DNA of 5,614 bases from Pseudomonadota bacterium (GTDB lineage: Bacteria > Pseudomonadota > Gammaproteobacteria > Burkholderiales > Burkholderiaceae_C). The position numbers were made by a program, and so were the translations under genes. Below, piece by piece: positions 1-5,070 of this stretch. The stretch is from the NCBI GenBank assembly GCA_023410975.1, contig JAEYPG010000743.1:1-5614 (forward strand), read 5' to 3'. The notes beneath the pieces are model-generated. The model saw nothing but the letters and a program-made list of their open reading frames with translations. It did no database searches and was not told the DNA's origin. Each line of letters begins with the position of its first letter. Positions within the stretch are counted from its first letter, which is position 1.

Positions 1-672
1 CTGGTGCAGGACGCCGAGGCCGCGCTGCGGCCTGTGCGGCCGCCGGAGCTCCATAAGCTCGCGCGCAGCTTCACGCTGCGCACCAGCGACGGTTTCGTGG
101 AGACCTTCGGCCCGGCCCTCATTGCCCGCGTGGCTGCGGAAGCGCCCGGCGTGCGGCTGCGCTTCATGCCCAAGCTGGACAAGGACAGCACGCTGCTGCG
201 CGACGGCACGGTTGATCTGGAAACCGGCGTGGTGGGCAAGGCGACGGGCCCGGAGCTGCGCGCGCACGCCTTGCTGCGCGACCGCTTCGTCGGCGTGGTG
301 CGCATGGGGCATCCGCTGGCCGAAGGTGCGATCACGGCCGCGCGCTACGCCGCCGGCCGGCACGTGGGCATTTCGCGGCGCGGGCAGGACAAGGGCCCCA
401 TCGACGAGGCCATGGCGCCCCTGGGCCTGAAGCGCGAGGTCGTCGCGACGGTCGGCGGCTTCTCGGCGGCGCTGGCACTGGCGCGGGCGTCGGACCTCAT
501 CGCCAGCGTGCCGGAGCGGCATACCGGCGGTCTGCGTGGGGGGATGTTCCGTTTCGCGCTGCCGCTGGAACTGCCGGAAATCACCGTGTCACTGCTCTGG
601 CATCCGCGCATGGATGGGGACCCGGCGCATCGCTGGCTGCGCGGATGCGTGAAGGACGTTTGTGCGGTGTGA
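1..672 (+). CDS. LysR-family transcriptional regulator, C-terminal effector-binding part (5' end outside window)
   Basis: The frame is open from base 1 to a TGA at 670-672 and gives 223 residues. It begins in what looks like the end of the linker helix (LVQDAEAALR). It continues with the two-lobed effector-binding fold of LysR regulators: FTLRTSDGF opens the first strand, HALLRDRFVGVVRMGHPLA is the usual mid-domain stretch with the conserved HPLA, and the C-terminus carries the family-typical WHPRMDGDPAHRWLR. LysR proteins are usually about 300 residues, so some 70-90 N-terminal residues, including the winged helix-turn-helix, lie before the window. An internal GTG at base 4 is therefore not a start. 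Such regulators bind promoter DNA as tetramers and respond to a small-molecule co-inducer. Neither target nor ligand can be read here; the usual divergent target gene would lie upstream, out of view. GC is very high, in contrast to the DNA that follows. Confidence 0.9.
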   Translation: MVQDAEAALRPVRPPELHKLARSFTLRTSDGFVETFGPALIARVAAEAPGVRLRFMPKLDKDSTLLRDGTVDLETGVVGKATGPELRAHALLRDRFVGVVRMGHPLAEGAITAARYAAGRHVGISRRGQDKGPIDEAMAPLGLKREVVATVGGFSAALALARASDLIASVPERHTGGLRGGMFRFALPLELPEITVSLLWHPRMDGDPAHRWLRGCVKDVCAV

Positions 673-674
673 TT

Positions 675-692
675 TCGCGCTTGGATGCGCGA
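675..692 (+). other. Hairpin directly after the LysR stop codon
   Basis: TCGCGC (675-680) pairs with GCGCGA (687-692) around a six-base loop, starting three bases after the stop codon. No T-run follows on the + strand, so it is not a standard intrinsic terminator. It could protect the mRNA 3' end or be part of a Rho-dependent end. Confidence 0.3.
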
Positions 693-759
693 GAAGTTGG
701 CGGCCGCAGGAAAAAAGGCCGGAATTCTCATGGCAGGCCAACCTGGAGCCCGTTTCAAG

Positions 760-785
760 CAGGCCGAAGCCTGGCGCTTCTTATT
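760..785 (+). terminator. Possible weak terminator with two competing hairpins
   Basis: Two overlapping stems cannot form together. CAGGC (760-764) pairs with GCCTG (769-773) around a CGAA loop, while GAAGC (766-770) pairs with GCTTC (776-780) and is followed by TTATT (781-785). The second resembles a short intrinsic terminator for the LysR transcript. The stems are only five base pairs and the T tract is interrupted, so this is a weak call. Confidence 0.25.
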
Positions 786-810
786 CAGTGCGATCCGCCA
801 TCCCCGTTAA

Positions 811-952
811 AGGCAACGTGTAAAAGCCACCCAGGACTATCCCTGGGCAACCCTTGTGAATACCCGGGTGCAAGTCCCGCATTTTTGCTGGAGGCGAACA
901 CTTCCAGGTTCACCACTGTCTCACTCGATTGTTGGCCGCTGGCTGGCATCGA
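811..952 (+). other. Candidate structured RNA element in the leader (unidentified)
   Basis: Consecutive stems can be drawn on the + strand: CCCAGG (830-835) with CCTGGG (842-847), loop of six; CGGG (865-868) with CCCG (876-879), loop TGCAAGT; CTGGAGG (888-894) with CTTCCAG (901-907), seven pairs including one G-U, loop CGAACA; and TCGAT (925-929) with ATCGA (948-952). CTTG (853-856) with CAAG (871-874) competes with the second stem. The core GGGTGCAAGTCCCGC (866-880) resembles the GGTGcAAgTCC segment of cobalamin riboswitches and also domain I segments of some group II introns, but neither model fits overall. No reverse transcriptase or intron domain V is visible nearby. Confidence 0.25.
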
Positions 953-1070
953 AAGCAAAGCGCGCCCAAATCATGCATTTGCCGGAAAGAAATTCAAGCC
1001 GATTTTCTTCTCGCGCGAGCATGCACCATCTTGGCCAGGCAAGCCCTGCCCTACACCCAGACATTCAGTA

Positions 1071-1086
1071 CGGGATATACATCCCG
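1071..1086. repeat. Perfect inverted repeat, 6-bp arms
   Basis: CGGGAT (1071-1076) and ATCCCG (1081-1086) are perfect inverted arms separated by ATAC. It lies 38 bases before the TTG start of the EAL gene. It could be a regulator half-site pair or the first of two leader hairpins. No T-run follows, so it is not an intrinsic terminator. Confidence 0.5.
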
Positions 1087-1087
1087 C

Positions 1088-1107
1088 CAAAAGATGAACG
1101 TCTTTTG
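1088..1107. repeat. Perfect inverted repeat, 7-bp arms, next to the ribosome binding site
   Basis: CAAAAGA (1088-1094) and TCTTTTG (1101-1107) are perfect inverted arms around TGAACG. It starts one base after the previous repeat and ends four bases before the AAGG that probably serves as ribosome binding site. As RNA, the two hairpins would stack just in front of the initiation region; as DNA, they could be an operator. Either role is inferred. Confidence 0.5.
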
Positions 1108-1110
1108 CGC

Positions 1111-1114
1111 AAGG
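1111..1114 (+). promoter_or_regulatory. Weak ribosome binding site for the EAL gene (TTG start)
   Basis: AAGG lies ten bases before TTG 1125. The frame is closed by TGA at 1095-1097, has no in-frame ATG or GTG before Met68, and the first transmembrane segment begins near residue 23, so the start must be a rare codon. TTG 1167 is the only other TTG before that segment; its purine run (GAGAAAG, 1158-1164) sits only two bases ahead, which is too close. Confidence 0.5.
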
Positions 1115-1124
1115 TTGCTGCAAC

Positions 1125-3590
1125 TTGCTCAAGGACACATGCCTGACCTTTGAAACCGAGAAAGCATTGCCGAGCAGAATAAGAACCAGCCTGCAGGTCC
1201 TACTTCCGGTGTTGGCAATCCTGCTGACCCTGGCGACGGCGAGCGTCGTGTGGGTCATTGCCAAGTCCATCGTTGGCAAGCAGGAAGAACAGGAAATCAG
1301 CGAGACGCTCCTGAAGCGCACCTCGATGCTTTCCATCAAGATCGACCGCGCCCTGTACGAGAGATACCAGAACATCAGCCTGCATGCCCGCCTGCTGGTG
1401 GACTACAAGGTACTCGGACAGCCTGAGGCGCTGGGCCGGCACCTGGATGCGCTGAAGCAGTTCTATGAAGGCTATGCCTGGATCGGATACGCCGGACGGG
1501 ACGGCAAGGTACTGTCCGCCAGTGATGGACTGCTGGAGGGAGAAGATGTCTCCCAGCGCACTTGGTATAGGGCGGCCATCAAGGCCGATTTTGTATCCGA
1601 GCCGCACCGCGCACTGCTGCTTGAAAAGAAGCTGAATACCGACGGTGCCGAGCCGCTGCGCTTTCTGGATATTGCCGCCCCGGTCGTCGCTCACGGCGAC
1701 GGCATCGTCGGGGTACTGGGTGCGCACATTGACTGGCGCTGGATCAAGTCTTTGGCTGAAAGAATGCCCAGGCGTGAGCAATCGGATTTCATGATTGTTT
1801 CCAGCAACAAGGCCGTGCTCATGGGACCGCCCGATCTGCAGGACAACGAATTGCCGGCCGCCGTGTCGCAGTCGCTGGAAAAGGCGAAATCCGGATACCT
1901 GGTAGCGCGCTGGCCCGATGGCAACACGTACCTGACGGGTTTCAGCCGCAGCAGCGGCTACCAGAATTATGCCGGCCTCAACTGGTTCATTCTGGAGCGG
2001 CAGCGCATCGAGCAGGCCTACGCCCCCGTTTATGGAATGCTGGAGCAATTGATGCTCTGGAGCCTGGTGGTTGCCGCGTTGTTTGCACTGGCCGGATGGA
2101 TCATCGCGCGCCGGATCACCAAACCCCTGCTCATCATCAGCAGAGTGGCCGAGAACATCGAGCATGGCGACACCAAGGCCAAGATCCCTTTCATGCGGAC
2201 CTACCGCGAGGTAGCCGTGTTGGCCGGCGCCCTGTCCAGGCTCATCACGCAGCTGACCCAGCGCGAGGCGGAACTGGAGCACCAAGCCACCCACAGCGTC
2301 TTGACGCAATTGCCCAACCGCGCACTGGCAAAGGCGCTGCTGGAGCAGGCCATTTTGCTGGCACGGCAGGGAGGCAACCCGCTGGCCATCATGGTGGTGG
2401 GTTTTGAGGGATACCGGCGCATTAACAGTACCCTGGGCAGCCTGGTGGGCGATGCGCTGGTGCTTGAAATATCCAGGCGCCTGCAGGCCGTAAGCGACCA
2501 TGCCACCCTGTGCCACCTGGGCGAAGACGAGTTTCTATTGATCGTGCACGACCATGATGCGCTGCTGATGTTGACCATGTCCATTTCCAGCGCCATCTCG
2601 GAAGCCTGCACACAGCCTTTCATGGCCGGCGGCACACCGTACTATCTGCTGCCCAGCATGGGCATCAGCCAGTATCCCAAGGACGGTGCCGATGCCGGCA
2701 CGCTGCTGGGCAATAGCGAGATCGCGCTGCATGAAGCCCAGACGCGAGGCGGACGCCACATCGAGTTTTATGAAGCCAGGATGAATTCCCTGGTGCTGCA
2801 GCGGATCGACATGGAGCGCGAGTTGCGGGCCGCGCTGATGGGCGGCCAGCTGGAACTGCATTATCAGCCCCTGGTTTCACTGGCCGATGACCGCTTGGCG
2901 GGCGTGGAAGCCCTGATACGCTGGCGCCATCCGGAGCGTGGATACACGTCCCCCGCCCAGTTCATCCCGGTGGCCGAAGCCACCGGACTGATTTTGCCCA
3001 TAGGCGATTGGGTTCTGCAGGAGGCCTGCAGGCAGGCGGCGCTTTGGCGCAAGGCGGGGTTTCCGTCCTTCATGGTGGCGGTCAACGTGTCCAGCCGGCA
3101 ATTTGGCGAGGGCAATCTCCTGGAACGCGTCAATGCCGCGCTGTTTCAGCATGGGCTGCCCGCCCAGTGCCTGAAACTGGAGATTACGGAAAGCATGCTG
3201 ATGCAGGACGTGGACCGCGCCATCATGACCATGCAGGAGCTGATCCGCATGGGCGTGAACATCGCGATCGACGATTTCGGCACCGGCTACTCCAGCCTGA
3301 GCTACCTCGGGAAATTTCCCATCAATGAGCTGAAAATAGACCAGTCCTTCGTGCGCAACGTGCTGCAGGACACGGAGAATGCGGCCATCGTCCGCGCCAT
3401 CATCTCCCTGGCGCAAAGCCTGAAGCTGGGCGTCATTGCCGAGGGCGTGGAAACCGCGGCCCAGGCTGATTTTCTGAAGCATGCCGGCTGCAATGTCATG
3501 CAGGGCTATTATTTCAGCAAGCCGCTGGATTCCGGCGCCATGACAAAGCTCTTGCATGCGCGGCATGGGGGCGGTGGACAGATTGCATGA
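1125..3590 (+). CDS. Membrane-bound dCache-HAMP-GGDEF(degenerate)-EAL cyclic-di-GMP phosphodiesterase
   Basis: This 821-residue inner-membrane sensor probably hydrolyses cyclic di-GMP to pGpG. Order: TM1 at 23-46; periplasmic dCache-like sensor about 47-305, with RTWYRAA at 145-151; TM2 at 308-328; HAMP about 329-380; GGDEF domain about 386-553; EAL domain about 562-812. The EAL residues look complete: E595 (EAL), N654, E686 and E689 (EITES), D716-D717 (DDFGTGYSSLSYL), K737, E773 and Q793. The GGDEF domain is degenerate: the motif reads GEDEF (466-470), the metal-binding Asp is G426, the usual His of GH is S439, and the RxxD inhibitory site reads SDHA (457-460). N434 and D443, which contact guanine in this family, are kept. 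The GGDEF part is therefore probably non-catalytic and may bind GTP to tune the EAL domain. Likely outputs are biofilm or motility. No partner gene is in view, and GC (about 57-70% by line) is below both neighbours. Confidence 0.95.
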   Translation: MLKDTCLTFETEKALPSRIRTSLQVLLPVLAILLTLATASVVWVIAKSIVGKQEEQEISETLLKRTSMLSIKIDRALYERYQNISLHARLLVDYKVLGQPEALGRHLDALKQFYEGYAWIGYAGRDGKVLSASDGLLEGEDVSQRTWYRAAIKADFVSEPHRALLLEKKLNTDGAEPLRFLDIAAPVVAHGDGIVGVLGAHIDWRWIKSLAERMPRREQSDFMIVSSNKAVLMGPPDLQDNELPAAVSQSLEKAKSGYLVARWPDGNTYLTGFSRSSGYQNYAGLNWFILERQRIEQAYAPVYGMLEQLMLWSLVVAALFALAGWIIARRITKPLLIISRVAENIEHGDTKAKIPFMRTYREVAVLAGALSRLITQLTQREAELEHQATHSVLTQLPNRALAKALLEQAILLARQGGNPLAIMVVGFEGYRRINSTLGSLVGDALVLEISRRLQAVSDHATLCHLGEDEFLLIVHDHDALLMLTMSISSAISEACTQPFMAGGTPYYLLPSMGISQYPKDGADAGTLLGNSEIALHEAQTRGGRHIEFYEARMNSLVLQRIDMERELRAALMGGQLELHYQPLVSLADDRLAGVEALIRWRHPERGYTSPAQFIPVAEATGLILPIGDWVLQEACRQAALWRKAGFPSFMVAVNVSSRQFGEGNLLERVNAALFQHGLPAQCLKLEITESMLMQDVDRAIMTMQELIRMGVNIAIDDFGTGYSSLSYLGKFPINELKIDQSFVRNVLQDTENAAIVRAIISLAQSLKLGVIAEGVETAAQADFLKHAGCNVMQGYYFSKPLDSGAMTKLLHARHGGGGQIA

Positions 3591-3592
3591 AC

Positions 3593-3619
3593 ATCCCGTT
3601 CCCACGAATTTTTCGGGAT
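3593..3619. repeat. Inverted repeat after the EAL stop codon
   Basis: ATCCCG (3593-3598) pairs with CGGGAT (3614-3619) around a 15-base loop, three bases after the stop codon. The position suits a transcript end, but the T-run (3609-3613) lies in the loop and no T-run follows the stem, so a standard intrinsic terminator is not supported. The same two hexamers appear in opposite order at 1071-1086, before the gene. Confidence 0.4.
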
Positions 3620-3782
3620 ACCCGTTCACCATGAAAAAGCCGCTGCAGCTCGAGCAGCGACATTGGGCAAAACAGGCTTGGCATTGTGGTGCCGCCCAGC
3701 ACCGTCGATAAAGACGTTATTTCTGCAACCGTTTTCATCTTGAACCGCCTGCGGCCCGGGACAAGGTTTTGAATGGTGCTCC

Positions 3783-3787
3783 AGGAG
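3783..3787 (+). promoter_or_regulatory. Ribosome binding site that decides the start of the B12-binding protein
   Basis: AGGAG lies nine bases before ATG 3797. The alternative ATG 3773 is in frame eight codons earlier and has only AAGG (3763-3766), six bases ahead. The stronger site supports 3797, although both starts could be used. Confidence 0.6.
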
Positions 3788-3796
3788 ATTGGCGAA

Positions 3797-4885
3797 ATGA
3801 GCGACCCACTTGTCCTGTCCGCCGGCCACCAGTTGCGCGACCGGGCCCATGCGCTGGCGGATGCCACCGTCGCCTGCGAGTTCAGCCGCCATCCCCAGTT
3901 GCGCACCCGCTACGGCCCGGCAGGGCGGGTGAAGTCGCGGCAGGAGTGCGTCTGCCATTTCTCCTTCCTGGCCGATGCCGTCGATTTCGACAGCCCGGCG
4001 CTGTTCAGCGACTACATCGCCTGGGCCAAGGTGATGCTGCGGTGCCGCGGCGTGCACGCCGAAGACCTGGAGCGCCACCTCGCCTGCATGGCCGACGCGC
4101 TGCTAGAGCAGATGCCGGCCCCCGTGGCCGCCCCTGCGGTCGCGATGCTCGGCACCATGCGCGCCGCGCTGCCGGACCTGCCGGACCTGCCGGACACCCT
4201 CTTCACCTGCCTGGCGCCGGAGCAGCGCCTGTCCGGGCTGGCGCGCGAGTACCTGCACACGCTGCTGGGCGGCTACCGCGCCGCGGCGGCCCGGCTGGTG
4301 CTGGACGCGGCCGACCGGGGCGAACCGGTGCGCGATCTCTACCTGCAGGTCTTCCAGCCCGCGCTGCGCGAGGTCGGCCGGCTGTGGCAGCTCGACAAGA
4401 TCAACGTGGCGCAGGAGCACTTCTGCAGCGCCGCCACCCAGGTCGCGATGGCGCAGCTGCTGCCGCATGCGCTGCCCGCCGAGCGCCACGGGCACGGCGT
4501 CATGGTCGCCTGCGTCCAGGGCGACCTGCACGACCTGGGCGCCCGCATGGTGGCCGACTTCTTCGAGATGGCCGGCTGGGACGCCTGGTTCTGCGGCGCC
4601 AGCACGCCGCACGCCGACCTCGTGCAGACGCTGGCCGGGCGCACGACCGACGTGCTGGCCATCTCCGTGACGCTGGGCAAGTACCTGCACGAAGTCCAGG
4701 AACTGATCGGCCTGGTGCGCGCCCATCCGCGCTGCGCCCGGCTGCGCGTCCTGGTCGGCGGCCATCCCTTCACCGTGGACCCGTCGCTGTGGCAAAAGCT
4801 TGGCGCGGACGGCACCGCCGGCGACGCTGAGGCCGGCGTCGCGCTCGCGGGCCGGTGGGTGGCGGGCAAGCGGCTTGAGGGCTGA
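3797..4885 (+). CDS. Cobalamin-binding, CarH-like photosensor-type protein without a DNA-binding domain
   Basis: A predicted soluble protein of 362 residues (370 if ATG 3773 is used). Residues about 145-223 form a B12 cap domain with W197, nine residues, then E207-H208: the Wx9EH signature that caps the adenosyl group in CarH photoreceptors. Residues about 232-350 form the Rossmann-like B12-binding domain, with DLHDLG (D243, H245, G248) supplying the lower-axial histidine, an SVT stretch at 290-292 in the SxL position, GG at 321-322, and a typical GADGTAGDAEAGV end. Residues 1 to about 140 are alpha-helical in appearance and are not a MerR domain; I do not recognise the family. They are joined to the cap by a proline-rich linker with three LPD units (125-133). 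Cobalamin binding is well supported and light sensing is inferred. Corrinoid methyltransferase partners are less likely, since Wx9EH is typical of the photosensor class and no methyltransferase is nearby. The next gene is 185 bases downstream on the same strand. Confidence 0.9.
   Translation: MSDPLVLSAGHQLRDRAHALADATVACEFSRHPQLRTRYGPAGRVKSRQECVCHFSFLADAVDFDSPALFSDYIAWAKVMLRCRGVHAEDLERHLACMADALLEQMPAPVAAPAVAMLGTMRAALPDLPDLPDTLFTCLAPEQRLSGLAREYLHTLLGGYRAAAARLVLDAADRGEPVRDLYLQVFQPALREVGRLWQLDKINVAQEHFCSAATQVAMAQLLPHALPAERHGHGVMVACVQGDLHDLGARMVADFFEMAGWDAWFCGASTPHADLVQTLAGRTTDVLAISVTLGKYLHEVQELIGLVRAHPRCARLRVLVGGHPFTVDPSLWQKLGADGTAGDAEAGVALAGRWVAGKRLEG
4169..4195 (+). repeat. Three perfect tandem copies of a 9-bp unit (LPD repeat)
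   Basis: CTGCCGGAC occurs three times in a row, in frame, encoding Leu-Pro-Asp three times in the linker between the unknown N-terminal domain and the B12 cap. The copies are identical at the nucleotide level, codon choice included, which suggests recent slippage. Gain or loss of a unit would keep the frame and change linker length. Confidence 0.9.
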
Positions 4886-5070
4886 ACGGCCGGGGAGACG
4901 CTGCGGCGAGCGGGCCTCCCGGGCCTCGGCATAACGCAACGGGGCGCGCGGCCTGCGGGAATCAAGCCATCCACTCCGCGTCAACCCTGATTCACAACCC
5001 TCCGCGGCGTGCCGATTGCCCAGAGCGGCGGACCGCAGGAGCCACTGGCCGCCTCCAGGGAGTCATCGCC
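4886..5070. other. 185-base intergenic region, no gene seen
   Basis: GC-rich spacer between two same-strand genes. An 8-base direct repeat CGGGCCTC (4911-4918 and 4920-4927) overlaps a short CGGG/CCCG stem. No T-run follows, so no intrinsic terminator is called, and no clear promoter is seen. Co-transcription of the B12 gene with the following gene is possible but not shown. Confidence 0.5.
5057..5062 (+). promoter_or_regulatory. Ribosome binding site fixing a TTG start
   Basis: AGGGAG lies eight bases before TTG 5071. The frame is open from 4879 with no ATG or GTG before the hydrophobic N-terminus, so this strong site makes TTG 5071 the best start. Confidence 0.65.

Larger units (their letters stand above)
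673..1124. other. 452-base low-GC intergenic region, probable long 5' leader of the EAL gene
   Basis: No convincing protein gene is present on either strand; the open frames here give low-complexity or Cys/Arg/Pro-rich translations without family signatures. GC falls to about 50% in lines 781, 961 and 1081, against about 68-78% in the LysR lines I counted. The region holds many short hairpins (separate entries) and two perfect inverted repeats at its right edge. I found no sigma-70 promoter worth calling and no sigma-54 GG-N10-GC element. The length and structure suggest a regulated leader in front of the cyclic-di-GMP gene, but a promoter position cannot be given. Confidence 0.6.
3591..3796. 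other. 206-base intergenic region with several hairpins
   Basis: Besides the repeat at 3593-3619, two further stems are visible: CGCTGC (3641-3646) with GCAGCG (3654-3659), and GGTGC (3688-3692) with GCACC (3699-3703). TGGGC (3664-3668) with GCCCA (3694-3698) would compete with the latter. A 26-codon frame opens with ATG 3631 and ends at TAA 3709-3711, but it has no ribosome binding site and is not called. A poor promoter-like pair, TTGTGG (3684-3689) and GATAAA (3707-3712) with 17-base spacing, could serve the B12 gene; it matches the sigma-70 consensus too weakly for a separate call. Confidence 0.5.

Noticed and set aside
866..900. Cobalamin riboswitch, suggested by GGTGCAAGTCC and GCTG
   Set aside because: The GGGAA box and the CCCCGCAACTGT box are missing or strongly changed, and the next gene is not a B12 transport or synthesis gene. 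Kept only as an unidentified structured element.
866..910. tRNA or tRNA-like T arm
   Set aside because: No acceptor, D or anticodon arms can be folded around it and there is no GGTTCAAATCC-type T loop.
811..952. Cyclic-di-GMP (GEMM) riboswitch, attractive because an EAL gene follows
   Set aside because: The conserved GGACGCAAAGCC core and tetraloop-receptor arrangement are not present.
1200..2516. 438-codon - strand open frame opposite the EAL gene
   Set aside because: Antisense shadow; Gln/Gly/His-rich with no domain, while the + strand has a full domain series.
3631..3711. 26-codon frame MKKPLQLEQ... after the EAL gene
   Set aside because: No ribosome binding site, no hydrophobic or recognisable features, and it covers hairpin-forming DNA.
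3769..4830. Long + strand open frame in a second phase over the B12 gene
   Set aside because: Its translation is dominated by Arg, Ala, Gly and Pro with no family motif, as expected for the alternative frame of a GC-rich gene; the overlapping frame has clear B12 motifs.
4103..4984. Long - strand open frame opposite the B12 gene
   Set aside because: Antisense reading of GC-rich coding DNA, low complexity (Arg/Gln/Val/Gly), no ribosome binding site or motif.
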